Source: Susulua sp964536195
GTDB lineage: Bacteria > Omnitrophota > Gorgyraeia > Duberdicusellales > 4484-171
Assembly: GCA_964536195.1 (NCBI GenBank)
Contig: CAZHVO010000016.1
Span: 1-22,373 of the forward strand
DNA length: 22,373 nucleotides
Direction of reading: 5' to 3'
Position 1 is the first letter of the stretch, and each line of letters opens with the position of its first letter. The translations under genes and the position numbers were made by a program. Below the pieces are notes generated by a model, which did not search any database, was not told the origin of the DNA, and was given only the letters and a program-made list of their open reading frames with translations. Positions 6,850 to 14,434 of this stretch are shown here, piece after piece.

Positions 6850-7890
6850 TTAATTTAAATTGACATAATTTTCATTGTTTGGCGTCGTATGCCTTTTCTT
6901 TAAAGATGATATCCCTAAAGCAATAGCATGAGCGATTTGCTTTTGATAGTAGTTTTTGCGTAAGGCCTTTTCCTCATAAATATTGCTCAAATATCCCATT
7001 TCAACTAAAACTGAGGGAACATAAGCATACTTCAGCACATAAAATGGAGCTTTCTTGGGTGGCTTAATATTAAAACCTAAGTTTTTAAATGTTAAGTAGA
7101 AAATATCGGAGAGTTCTACAGAAAAACCGTAATTTTTGCTGATTAACAAGTCCCAAAGGATAGCTTTAGTATCTAAAGATATACTCTTGCCTTGGAAATT
7201 CTCGCTCCGGGCTAATCGCACTGATCGTTCCTGGGCCCTTAAATGTGCTGGGGATAGATAATATATCTCTGCTCCATTGACCTTTTGGGAGTGGTTCGAG
7301 TTAGCGTGAATGCTCACAAAAAGGTCAGCATTATGTTTTTTAGCAATATTAGTCCTCTCAGCCAAAGAAAGGGATGAGTCTTGCGAACGTGTTAAAATCA
7401 CATTAAAGCCCATTTGCTCTAACTCTTCTTTAAGATATTTCGCAACTCTTAGATTGATCGTTTTCTCTTGCAGACCGCTCGATGAGATTGCGCCAGGATC
7501 TTTTCCGCCATGGCCAGGATCAACCACAATTGTTTTGATTGTAAAAAGAGGGCGAAAACTAACGAATTCTCCTGAAGTAATTATTTTTTCTAATTGCCGA
7601 GGCAAGAGAATCTTTCCCTTAAGATAAATCGGGGGTTTTTTAAGGTAAAATATTGAGCCGCTAAGCGTGCCAACTGATGAATTAAGCAGTAGCTTAATAT
7701 CCTTATCCGGTGAATAAATTCGTACCAGATCATCAATTGTGTCAAAACTATATTCAAAATTATGCTTTTTGCAAAAACTTGCGATATCAATATAATCAGA
7801 ATTAGAAACCCTTATGCCGCTGCCTCTATGCGGAGCTGTGGCACAAGCATTTACAAAGATTAATACCAAAACAATAAGTACTCTTTTCAT
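6850..7890 (-). CDS. N-acetylmuramoyl-L-alanine amidase, predicted lipoprotein
   Basis: The 346-residue protein is an Amidase_3 family zinc hydrolase that cuts the bond between MurNAc and the stem peptide. Residues 1-16 (MKRVLIVLVLIFVNAC) are a lipoprotein signal with C16 as the lipidation site. Residues about 30-110 look like a small N-terminal beta-rich domain of the copper-amine-oxidase-N type. The catalytic domain starts near 118, with zinc ligands H127 (DPGHGG), E142 (LQEKTINL) and H195 (VSIHANS) and the catalytic E297 (VLVEMGYLSN). The start overlaps the mgtE stop (ATGA). It probably works in the periplasm in cell division or wall turnover. Confidence 0.93.
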   Translation of the reverse strand: MKRVLIVLVLIFVNACATAPHRGSGIRVSNSDYIDIASFCKKHNFEYSFDTIDDLVRIYSPDKDIKLLLNSSVGTLSGSIFYLKKPPIYLKGKILLPRQLEKIITSGEFVSFRPLFTIKTIVVDPGHGGKDPGAISSSGLQEKTINLRVAKYLKEELEQMGFNVILTRSQDSSLSLAERTNIAKKHNADLFVSIHANSNHSQKVNGAEIYYLSPAHLRAQERSVRLARSENFQGKSISLDTKAILWDLLISKNYGFSVELSDIFYLTFKNLGFNIKPPKKAPFYVLKYAYVPSVLVEMGYLSNIYEEKALRKNYYQKQIAHAIALGISSLKKRHTTPNNENYVNLN

Positions 7891-9236
7891 GGTCCCAATA
7901 AAAAGAAGGCGATTTGAAAATATATAAATATCCCGGCAACATCAACAATGGTAGTAATTAGAGGTCCACTCATAAGAGCAGGATCCAATTTAAATTTTCT
8001 GAAAATAATAGGCAAGGCTGCTCCTATAATCGCTGCCAGCATAACTGTAAGACCCATAGCAACTCCAACAGAAACGCTCAAAAGCCACTCCCCGCCTTCC
8101 TGTATTAACACTCTTAACAACCCAACAACAGCAAGAATAGCTCCGATAGACAACCCTAGCAACGACTCCCTAAAAACAACTCTAAAAAAATCTTTTACTC
8201 TTATGTCTCCAATGGTTAAACTTCTTATAACTATCATTGCTGACTGGGTACCAGCATTACCCCCGGTAGCAATAAGTATTGGTAAAAAAAATGTCAACGT
8301 AACCCAACGCTGAATTATATATTCATATCTTTTCATCACCAAACTAGATGCCGACTCTAAAATTACTAGAAGTATTAACCAAAAACTTCTTTTCCAAATA
8401 AGATCAAAAAAACTCGCCTCCATGTAAGGCTTTTCAACTGGCACAACCGCTGCGATCCTTTCAAAGTCCTCGGTAACCTCCTTTTCTAAAACGTCAACTA
8501 AATCATCAAAAGTAACAATCCCTAATAGCTTGTCATTATTATCGACAACCGGAAGGACAAGCAAATCGTAATGCTTAAAAATATTAGCGGCCTCTTCCTG
8601 ATCAGTAAGAGCTGATGCCTTTATCACATTCTTATACATTATCTCTGAGACTTTTGTTGCCGAATCAGATAAAACAAGCTTCTTTAGAGAAACGATTCCA
8701 ATAAGCTTAGTTTCTTTATCAAGAACATAGCTGTGGTATACTGTCTCCTTATTAATGCCAACATTTTTAATATGTGCTAAAGCCTCTACAACACTCATAC
8801 CTTCATACAATTGTACAAAATCAGGAGTCAGAAGCCTCCCCACGCAATCTGGTGGGTAATTAAGCAGTTGAACTGCAATCTTTCTCTCTTCCGGGGAAAG
8901 TAGATTTATGAATTTCCTGACCAGTTCTGCTGGCATTTCTTCAAACAGCCCAGTACGGTCATCCGGCGACATTTCATTCAAAATCTCCCTAATTTCCTGA
9001 CTGGTTAAAGATTTAAGCATACCTTCTTCCTCTTCGGTAGGCAGACTCTCAAATACATCTACAGCCTTACTGTAAGGAACCAAACGAAAGACGAAGAGCT
9101 TATGAGCTGAGGTGGCTAACTTATCAATAAGTTCAGCAATATCTTTGGGATGAATAGGCAGTATTTTCTTGATATCAGGATACTTTTTCTCCTGGATCAA
9201 AGTTTCTATTCTTTTTACTAAATCCTTCTTAATCAT
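7887..9236 (-). CDS. mgtE: magnesium transporter MgtE
   Basis: The 449-residue protein has the full MgtE plan: an acidic helical N domain (LPTEEEEGML, LNEMSPDDRTGLFEEMP), a YPPDCVGRLLTPDFV linker, two CBS domains (VSLKKLVLS and VVDNNDKLLGIVTFDDLVDVL) and about five C-terminal membrane helices with the pore motif LPILIATGGNAGTQSA. It is a Mg2+ channel gated by intracellular Mg2+ binding to the cytosolic domains. I choose ATG at 9236 rather than GTG at 9260, because a perfect TATAAT at 9246-9251 lies between them and would make the GTG untranscribed. No ribosome site precedes ATG. It overlaps the amidase gene downstream by 4 bases. Confidence 0.93.
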   Translation of the reverse strand: MIKKDLVKRIETLIQEKKYPDIKKILPIHPKDIAELIDKLATSAHKLFVFRLVPYSKAVDVFESLPTEEEEGMLKSLTSQEIREILNEMSPDDRTGLFEEMPAELVRKFINLLSPEERKIAVQLLNYPPDCVGRLLTPDFVQLYEGMSVVEALAHIKNVGINKETVYHSYVLDKETKLIGIVSLKKLVLSDSATKVSEIMYKNVIKASALTDQEEAANIFKHYDLLVLPVVDNNDKLLGIVTFDDLVDVLEKEVTEDFERIAAVVPVEKPYMEASFFDLIWKRSFWLILLVILESASSLVMKRYEYIIQRWVTLTFFLPILIATGGNAGTQSAMIVIRSLTIGDIRVKDFFRVVFRESLLGLSIGAILAVVGLLRVLIQEGGEWLLSVSVGVAMGLTVMLAAIIGAALPIIFRKFKLDPALMSGPLITTIVDVAGIFIYFQIAFFLLGP

Positions 9237-9245
9237 GGCATAAGG

Positions 9246-9273
9246 ATTATACCACTCCACTGATAGAAATCAA
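9246..9273 (-). promoter_or_regulatory. promoter candidate for mgtE, near-leaderless
   Basis: The minus strand shows TTGATT (9273-9268), a 16-base spacer and a perfect TATAAT (9251-9246). The predicted start is near 9239, only about 3 bases before the mgtE ATG. The -35 box overlaps one arm of the palindromic repeat at 9269-9323, so folding or protein binding there could affect it. Confidence 0.55.
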
Positions 9274-9323
9274 CCCATTCGACTACGCTCAGGGTTGATC
9301 CTGAGCAAATGAAATGCGTCGAA
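9269..9323. repeat. palindromic intergenic repeat (REP-like)
   Basis: Several inverted pairs overlap here: ATCAACCC (9269-9276) with GGGTTGAT (9292-9299), GCTCAGG (9287-9293) with CCTGAGC (9300-9306), and TTCGAC (9278-9283) with GTCGAA (9318-9323). The first and second pairings share bases and exclude each other. The TTCGACTACGCTCAGG / CCTGAGC...GTCGAA core resembles a dispersed palindromic repeat I recall from many environmental bacterial genomes. It sits between the nitroreductase stop and the mgtE promoter; no T-run follows it, so it is not a classic terminator. Only one copy is in this window. Confidence 0.6.
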
Positions 9324-9378
9324 GGACAAAACCAAAAAGTAGAATTCGCGAAGGTATGACTAAAAGTAAGGAGAGAAA

Positions 9379-9903
9379 CTACTTAGAAGAGCTCCATTTG
9401 TTAAAAAAGGCTATTTTTTCCAGGGCTAATCGCTTTTTTGGTCCAGTTGGCTCTTGGGCTGGGTAGCCCAAAGTAAGCATCTCTACTACTCTTATCTCTT
9501 GTGGAATATCTAGAATTTTCTTAACCTCTTTTTCGTGAAAGGCACCTATCCAACAACTCCCTAGTCCCAGCTCAACAGCAGCTAAACTCATATGGTCAAT
9601 AGCAATGGCAAGATCTATCACATAGCAAGCTTGACCACAGGTCATTATGTGATTGTCAGTCTGGGCACAACAGGCAATTACAACTGGGGCCTCATTCACA
9701 AACCCTTGCCCCTTAGCGGCTTGACAAAGCTTAAGCCTCGTTATCTTATCTCTAACAACAACAAATCTCCACTCTTGACGATTAGATGCTGAAGGCGCCT
9801 GCCTAGCTGCTTCTAGAATCTTAAAGAGCTTATCTTCCTCGACCTCTCTATCTTGATAATTTCTTATGCTTCGCCTTTTTCCTATTGCCTCAAATACATC
9901 CAT
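9379..9903 (-). CDS. nitroreductase-family FMN oxidoreductase
   Basis: The 174-residue protein has the family start AIGKRRSIRNYQDREV, APSASNRQEWRFVVV (FMN phosphate and ribityl contacts), and ELGLGSCWIGAF near the C-terminus. A cysteine-containing block around residues 79-92 precedes YVIDLAIAIDHM and is seen in the short single-domain members. It likely forms a homodimer binding FMN and reduces a small electrophile with NAD(P)H; the substrate cannot be told. It starts 15 bases after glgC in an A/T-rich stretch with no ribosome site, though TATAAA lies 14 bases before ATG. It is followed by the repeat-containing spacer 9261-9378. Confidence 0.9.
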   Translation of the reverse strand: MDVFEAIGKRRSIRNYQDREVEEDKLFKILEAARQAPSASNRQEWRFVVVRDKITRLKLCQAAKGQGFVNEAPVVIACCAQTDNHIMTCGQACYVIDLAIAIDHMSLAAVELGLGSCWIGAFHEKEVKKILDIPQEIRVVEMLTLGYPAQEPTGPKKRLALEKIAFFNKWSSSK

Positions 9904-9918
9904 ATTTTTTTATTAATT

Positions 9919-11148
9919 TTATAAATTTAAAAACTCTTTACTTCGTAAACCCCTGCCGACAACGACAATTCCTGAAGGATCAAGGTGGTATTCCCTCCTA
10001 TCTTGATCAGTATTATATCCAATAGTCTTATTCTGTGTTATGGTGTTAAAACGATCAATGATTGCTTTACGGATACGAGAACGTTTCTTAATCCGTGTAA
10101 AATCCATAATAATTGAATTTTCGATTTCGCAACCTTCCTCTACTACTACTGATCTTCCGAGAATAGAATTTTTTATGCTAGAACCAAAAATTTTTGTTCC
10201 TTCGCAAATAATTGAATTTTCAATCTTAGCATCTGCAGTGTAGACACCAGGACAATTTAAATTCGAAGAATATATAGGCCAATGCCTATTGTCTAAGTCT
10301 AATACCGGCGTCTTTCCCAAAAGATCCATATTGGCCTGCCAGTAAGAAGAGACTGAACCAACATCCCTCCAATAGTACCGTGACTCATATTTCTTTAGGT
10401 AAGGAATTCTATTTCCAGAAAAGTCATAAGCAAAAATTCTCTCCTTTTTTTTAATCAGGTGTGGAATTATATGCTTACCAAAGTCATTGATTTTACGTTT
10501 TTTTACCAGTTGATTTAAAATATCCACAAGAAAGTCAGCATCGAATATATAGTTACCCATAGAAGCAAGGATAGTCTTGTTGGCAAAGGCTAGAGGCTTT
10601 TCTTGGAATCTCTTAACTCGTAAATCACCATTCACCTCGACAACCCCAAACTGATTAGCCTGACTACTCTCCACCGGCATAGCGGCTATTGTAAGTTTTG
10701 CCTTTTTCTTTATGTGAAAATCGACCATTCCCTTTATATCCATTCGATAAACATGATCACCACCAAATATTGCTACAAACCGAGGTTTAAAGTCATAAAT
10801 AAGGTTTAAGTTCTGATATACTGAATCGGCTGTGCCGCGGTACCATTCTTTTGTCTCCTCCCTCCTCATTTGAGGAGGAACCACAGTGATAAAATGCCCG
10901 GGGAGAACTCCAGACTTACGCCAGCCTGTTCGGATGTGTTCGATTAAAGACTGGGATTTGTACTGAACCAAAACATAGGTAGAATAAATACCTGAATTTA
11001 CTAAATTGCTCAGAGTAAAATCAATTATCCGATATTTACCACCAAAAGGAACAGAAGGCTTTGTTCTTTCAGAAGTCAAGGGAAACAGCCTCTCTCCCTT
11101 TCCGCCGGCTAATACAAATGCTAATATATTACTCCTTAAAACTCGCAT
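9919..11148 (-). CDS. glgC: glucose-1-phosphate adenylyltransferase
   Basis: The 409-residue enzyme makes ADP-glucose for glycogen. The N-terminal nucleotidyltransferase domain has LAFVLAGGKGERLFPLT, KPSVPFGGKYRIIDFTLSN, QNLNLIYDF, GDHVYRMD and FQEKP; YYWRDVGSVSSYWQANMDLL is the family block before the C-terminal left-handed beta-helix (IENSIICEG..., repeated hexapeptides). Length is normal. ATG at 11148 overlaps the antiporter gene by 20 bases. An oddity: an AAGGAG site lies within codons 4-6, 4 bases before an in-frame ATA and 7 before a TTA, as if an earlier ATG start had been at the position just before LAFVLAGG. No other glycogen genes are in the window. Confidence 0.93.
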   Translation of the reverse strand: MRVLRSNILAFVLAGGKGERLFPLTSERTKPSVPFGGKYRIIDFTLSNLVNSGIYSTYVLVQYKSQSLIEHIRTGWRKSGVLPGHFITVVPPQMRREETKEWYRGTADSVYQNLNLIYDFKPRFVAIFGGDHVYRMDIKGMVDFHIKKKAKLTIAAMPVESSQANQFGVVEVNGDLRVKRFQEKPLAFANKTILASMGNYIFDADFLVDILNQLVKKRKINDFGKHIIPHLIKKKERIFAYDFSGNRIPYLKKYESRYYWRDVGSVSSYWQANMDLLGKTPVLDLDNRHWPIYSSNLNCPGVYTADAKIENSIICEGTKIFGSSIKNSILGRSVVVEEGCEIENSIIMDFTRIKKRSRIRKAIIDRFNTITQNKTIGYNTDQDRREYHLDPSGIVVVGRGLRSKEFLNL

Positions 11149-12352
11149 CCTTACTTACTCCTTCTATATCCTCTTTTATCTCTCCGGCCTTAACTAGAGA
11201 GTATTTTGTGGCCCAAGGACCAATAAGCTCAAAAAATACTGTACTGGCAATAGTAATGGTTAAAATTGTATCTCCCCAAATTCCGCCAATAGCATGTTTG
11301 GCAATTAAGGCACAGGCTAAAGCTACGCCAGCCTGGGGAATTAAGGCTAGCCCCATATATTTTTTTATGCTTGAAGAAGCATTGACCACCTTTGCTCCGA
11401 TGAAAGCACCAATTATCTTGCCAAAAGTTCTAAAAATTATATATCCTAAGGTTAAAATAATCGAGGTACCTAAAACGCTGATCTTTAAGCTGGCTCCAGC
11501 TAATACAAAAAATATTAAATACAAGGGTGTATCTATCTCCCGCAAGGAGTTGAAAAATTGAAAACTCTCCTTATTGGTATTAGCTAAGAGCGCTCCGAAA
11601 AACATACAAGATAGAAGTACCGAAAAATTAAAAGATATCGCTAATCCTATAACCAATGATAAAAAACCAAAGGTGTAAATCAAACGTTCCTTCATTGTAT
11701 TAATAAAACTGGAAAGCTTATTGAAAACGAATACTACCATTCCACCCAAGACAAACGAACCTCCAATTTCTATTGAAGCCTTCAGCAAATCTTTAAAAAT
11801 ACCGATAACGCTACTATTGCCAATTATAAATGTTTTGGCTACAGATAGTGATAATCCAAAAATTACCAAACCCCAGGCATCATCAATAGCTACTACCCCT
11901 AAAAGAGTGTCAGTAAAGTCACCTCTACTTTTATACTCTTGGGTTACCATAACTACGGTCGCCGGAGCCGTAGCAGAGGCAATTGCACCAAAAATAAGAG
12001 CAATGTAAAAAGGTTGCTTAAAAAGCATCCAAGCAGCGAGAGTTACCAAAAACCAAGGGAATAGGGAAGCACTGATCGATATTCCGGTAACTGCTCTGCC
12101 TACTCGTCGCAGAGTGCTCAAAGAAAAGCTTTCGCCCAAACTAAAAGCAATCATACCGAGAACAATTTGAGAAAAAAAGTCAGAGGTTGCTAAGAACTCC
12201 CTCGAAATCAGATTAAATAAACTGGGTGAGAGTAAAATTCCCAAGACTACATAAGCTGTAACGGTAGGAATCCTAAGCTTTTTGGTTAGACGTGATGCGA
12301 AGAAACTTAAAATGAATATGACAGCTAGGCTTAAGATTGGATTATTTATCAT
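11129..12352 (-). CDS. CPA2-type cation:proton antiporter (membrane domain only)
   Basis: The 407-residue hydrophobic protein has about 12 membrane helices. RIPTVTAYVVLGILLSPSLF is the typical TM2 block, and AIDDAWGLVIF carries the paired aspartates of electrogenic CPA2 exchangers; SATAPATVVMV is the crossing-helix region. There is no C-terminal RCK (TrkA-N) domain as in KefB/KefC, and the protein ends soon after the last helix. It most likely exchanges Na+ or K+ for H+. It starts 11 bases after the CBS-pair gene, suggesting the CBS protein may regulate it in trans. It overlaps glgC at the 3' end. Confidence 0.87.
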   Translation of the reverse strand: MINNPILSLAVIFILSFFASRLTKKLRIPTVTAYVVLGILLSPSLFNLISREFLATSDFFSQIVLGMIAFSLGESFSLSTLRRVGRAVTGISISASLFPWFLVTLAAWMLFKQPFYIALIFGAIASATAPATVVMVTQEYKSRGDFTDTLLGVVAIDDAWGLVIFGLSLSVAKTFIIGNSSVIGIFKDLLKASIEIGGSFVLGGMVVFVFNKLSSFINTMKERLIYTFGFLSLVIGLAISFNFSVLLSCMFFGALLANTNKESFQFFNSLREIDTPLYLIFFVLAGASLKISVLGTSIILTLGYIIFRTFGKIIGAFIGAKVVNASSSIKKYMGLALIPQAGVALACALIAKHAIGGIWGDTILTITIASTVFFELIGPWATKYSLVKAGEIKEDIEGVSKDASFKE

Positions 12353-12363
12353 CAGATATGCTC

Positions 12364-12837
12364 TTATACGACTTCTTTTTCTTTAAACATTCTCCAGATG
12401 ATGTCGAAAATTCCCAATATTCCCATGATTTTGCCTTCAGCGTCAACAACAGGTAGGCGTTCTTTCTTGTTTAAACGCATGATTTTGTAAGCTTCTTCCA
12501 AAGAATCTTCACCTTTAATCGAGATAAAATTAGTATCCATAATGTCATCGACGATTATCAATTCCCCCATAGAAGGAATTGGTTCCAAGTCAAATGCATC
12601 TTCATCCATCTCCATAAAGGGAATATTTCGGAATAGCTTTGCCTGAGCTGGTCGTAATAAATCCAGTAGATTCTCAGGGCAGACAACACCAATAAGATGG
12701 TCCTGGGCATCAACAACGGGAATTAAAGGGGTGGTGTGGAAGTCCTTGAACATATCTAGAAGGCCTCGCAATGTCAGGGAACGCTTGACTTTAATGATAT
12801 CGGTCTGTGTAGCTTCAATTACTCTCATCTTCATCAT
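12364..12837 (-). CDS. stand-alone CBS-pair protein
   Basis: The 157-residue soluble protein has two CBS motifs: residues about 1-65 (HTTPLIPVVDAQDHLIGVV) and about 95-155 (IIVDDIMDTNFISIKGEDSLEEAYKIM, then ERLPVVDAEGKIMGILG). CBS pairs bind adenosine nucleotides or metal ions and act as regulatory sensors. The linker between the pairs is longer than usual (about 30 residues, acidic). It overlaps ptsN by 4 bases (ATGA) and precedes the antiporter by 11, so it is probably made together with both; regulation of the antiporter or of PtsN is inference. No catalytic domain is attached. Confidence 0.88.
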   Translation of the reverse strand: MMKMRVIEATQTDIIKVKRSLTLRGLLDMFKDFHTTPLIPVVDAQDHLIGVVCPENLLDLLRPAQAKLFRNIPFMEMDEDAFDLEPIPSMGELIIVDDIMDTNFISIKGEDSLEEAYKIMRLNKKERLPVVDAEGKIMGILGIFDIIWRMFKEKEVV

Positions 12838-13289
12838 TTTTCAAACTTTTTCACTACCGCAATTACTTCTGCGGCACTATTAGCGGACATAAGGGCTTCT
12901 CGAAAAGTACTATTCATAAGCAGCTTAGACAATTCGGCTAAAATCCGTAAATAAAGATTCAGTTCACCAGGATCTGCGCCCATAAGAAAAATAAGATTTA
13001 CCTTCTCGCCGTCCAAAGCCTTAAATTCAATACCGGAAGTTGAGCGACCAAAAGCAATAACAAAACCTTTGACCGCTTTAGTTCTTGCATGAGGTATCCC
13101 AACATTATTTCCAATACCAGTTGAACCAAGTTCCTCTCTCTCGAGAACATCTTTCATGAAGGTCTCTTGGTCTATTATTTTACCGCCATCGTTTAAGACC
13201 TCTGCCAGTCCTTTAATGGCGCCTTCCTTATCAGTTGCTTGCAAATCAACCAGGCAGAATTTCTCTTTTAAGTAATCTGATACTACCAT
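12834..13289 (-). CDS. ptsN: PTS EIIA domain protein (EIIA-Ntr type)
   Basis: The 151-residue protein is a single PTS EIIA type 2 (fructose/mannitol/nitrogen) domain. The phosphorylated histidine is H67 in GIGNNVGIPHAR, and the C-terminal FLMGADPGELNLYLRILAELSKLL block is typical of PtsN. In E. coli EIIA-Ntr controls K+ transport by binding TrkA and KdpD; here it is next to a TrkA-C membrane protein and a cation antiporter, supporting a similar role. No EI or HPr gene is in the window. ATG at 13289 has a strong ribosome site (AAGGAG, 7 bases), and a short ORF overlaps its start. Confidence 0.9.
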   Translation of the reverse strand: MVVSDYLKEKFCLVDLQATDKEGAIKGLAEVLNDGGKIIDQETFMKDVLEREELGSTGIGNNVGIPHARTKAVKGFVIAFGRSTSGIEFKALDGEKVNLIFLMGADPGELNLYLRILAELSKLLMNSTFREALMSANSAAEVIAVVKKFEK

Positions 13290-13318
13290 AACTGCTCTCC
13301 TTCTCCTTTTTGTTGCAT
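13283..13318 (-). CDS. candidate 11-codon leader ORF before ptsN
   Basis: A GGAGG ribosome site 4 bases upstream of an ATG at 13318 opens MQQKGEGEQLW, ending with TAG at 13283. Its last codons overlap the ptsN ATG (13289) by 7 bases, an arrangement that allows translational coupling. The GGAGAAGGAG run inside it is also the ptsN ribosome site, so the ORF may be a by-product of purine-rich sequence. I do not recognise the peptide. Confidence 0.25.
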   Translation of the reverse strand: MQQKGEGEQLW

Positions 13319-13358
13319 ATCGCCTCCCAATGAATATACAGCCGCTTGATCCCCCAAT

Positions 13359-13995
13359 CTAAGCATATTCTTTTATATTGTCTATTAACCCGTAACAAAG
13401 AAGCTTATCGCCCTTATTAATTGTATCCCCGGCGTGGGGAAAAGAAATCAATTGTTCCTTACGCTCAATAGATAAAACTAAAATATCCTTCTTGATAAAC
13501 CCGGCTTCAGCTAAACTGAGCCCGTCTTCCTTGCTCTTGCTAGTTATCGTAAGTTGTGCTAAACCATAACCTTTGGGAAGTGAGAAAAGCTCTTCTAAAG
13601 TCTTCTGTTTTATAAGCCCACGAGCTACAATTCTTTTTTCAATAAACTTGTTTAAAGCCCGGGAAAAACCTTTTAAGGTAGTTATTTTATAAAGAATTGC
13701 AATAAAAGCAAGGATAATTATCGCCTTTGATAAATCAGCGGCTAGATTGTCCTTACCAAAAGAAAGAAATAAACTCGCGATCACTGAAACAATTCCAACC
13801 TTACCCAAAACCATAAGTACAATAATAGTCTTGCTGCGAATTTTATCTTCGAGAATTGTTTCGGCAGCGGCAGTTGTGAACCCTGTGCCGGTAAAAGCAG
13901 AAATTGCTTGAAAACGAGCGGTTTCCTCATACATCCCGGTAAGTTTTAAGATTACCGTAGCCACTCTCACAACAAAGAAAAAAATAACTACTATT
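13359..13995 (-). CDS. membrane protein with TrkA-C domain, 5' end lost in gap
   Basis: The visible 211 residues begin inside a membrane helix (IVVIFFFVVRVATVILKLTGM), since the reading frame is open up to the gap; GTG at 13970 is therefore not the true start. Next come ARFQAISAFTGTGFTT, a motif recalling the K+-pore/selectivity region of Trk/Ktr proteins, two more membrane helices (about residues 50-95 of the visible part), and a C-terminal RCK_C/TrkA-C-like domain (KEDGLSLAEAGFIKKDILVLSIERKE... AGDTINKGDKLLCYG). Such proteins are annotated as TrkA-C-domain potassium transporter homologues, but their activity is uncertain. Probably only 10-20 residues are missing. It precedes ptsN by 69 bases. 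Confidence 0.82.
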
Positions 13996-14095
13996 NNNNN
14001 NNNNNNNNNNNNNNNNNNNNNNNNNNNNNNNNNNNNNNNNNNNNNNNNNNNNNNNNNNNNNNNNNNNNNNNNNNNNNNNNNNNNNNNNNNNNNNN
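13996..14095. other. assembly gap (100 N)
   Basis: Exactly 100 N, a scaffold placeholder. It hides the start codon and promoter region of the TrkA-C membrane protein and the space after yggT. The real length is unknown, and an extra small gene cannot be excluded. Confidence 0.97.
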
Positions 14096-14096
14096 C

Positions 14097-14399
14097 TCAC
14101 CTCATTTTATAAGCAAAGTCAAATAAAGTTTGTACCAAAAAACTCCTGCAAAAAATTATTATTAAAATCACGATAATCGGTGACAAGTCTATTCCGGACC
14201 GAAGGCTAAAAGGCAATAGCTTTCTTATTGGGTAAAGAATTGGTTCAGTCACCTTGTAAAGAAACTGCACTATAGTATTGTAAGGATCAGGGCTTACCCA
14301 GCTTATTAAGGCTCGGATTACAATAAGCCAAGTAAGCGCGCTAAGGATAAAATCCAAAATCCTGGCTAAGGCAAATAAAAAATTACTGGCAATAAACAT
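14097..14399 (-). CDS. YggT family membrane protein
   Basis: This 100-residue integral membrane protein has two hydrophobic segments (about residues 3-30 and 70-95) around ISWVSPDPYNTIVQFLYKVTEPILYPIRKLLP, followed by GIDLSPIIVILIIIF. These are the repeating blocks of the YggT family (YlmG/Ycf19 in other groups), linked to osmotic tolerance or chloroplast/cell division but of unknown biochemical role. The length fits a single YggT unit. It starts 35 bases after the beta-lactamase-like gene; a small 6-bp hairpin (TAAAGC/GCTTTA) lies in that spacer. Its stop is 1 base from the assembly gap. Confidence 0.88.
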   Translation of the reverse strand: MFIASNFLFALARILDFILSALTWLIVIRALISWVSPDPYNTIVQFLYKVTEPILYPIRKLLPFSLRSGIDLSPIIVILIIIFCRSFLVQTLFDFAYKMR

Positions 14400-14434
14400 T
14401 ACTAATCCAAATTAACTAAAGCCTGTGCTTTAAT

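Noticed and set aside
7310..7627. Plus-strand open frame of 105 codons inside the amidase gene
   Set aside because: It is antisense to a well-conserved catalytic domain and shows no recognisable motif; the same applies to other plus-strand frames (for example 7948-8313, 11061-11561 and 11721-12008).
9237..9260. GTG start for mgtE
   Set aside because: The TATAAT promoter box lies inside this extension and there is no ribosome site before the GTG.
13968..13970. GTG at 13970 as the start of the TrkA-C membrane protein
   Set aside because: The frame continues upstream as a hydrophobic helix into the N gap, so the start is hidden.
14412..14430. Terminator between the beta-lactamase-like gene and yggT
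   Set aside because: The hairpin has only a 6-bp A/T-rich stem and no proper T-run.
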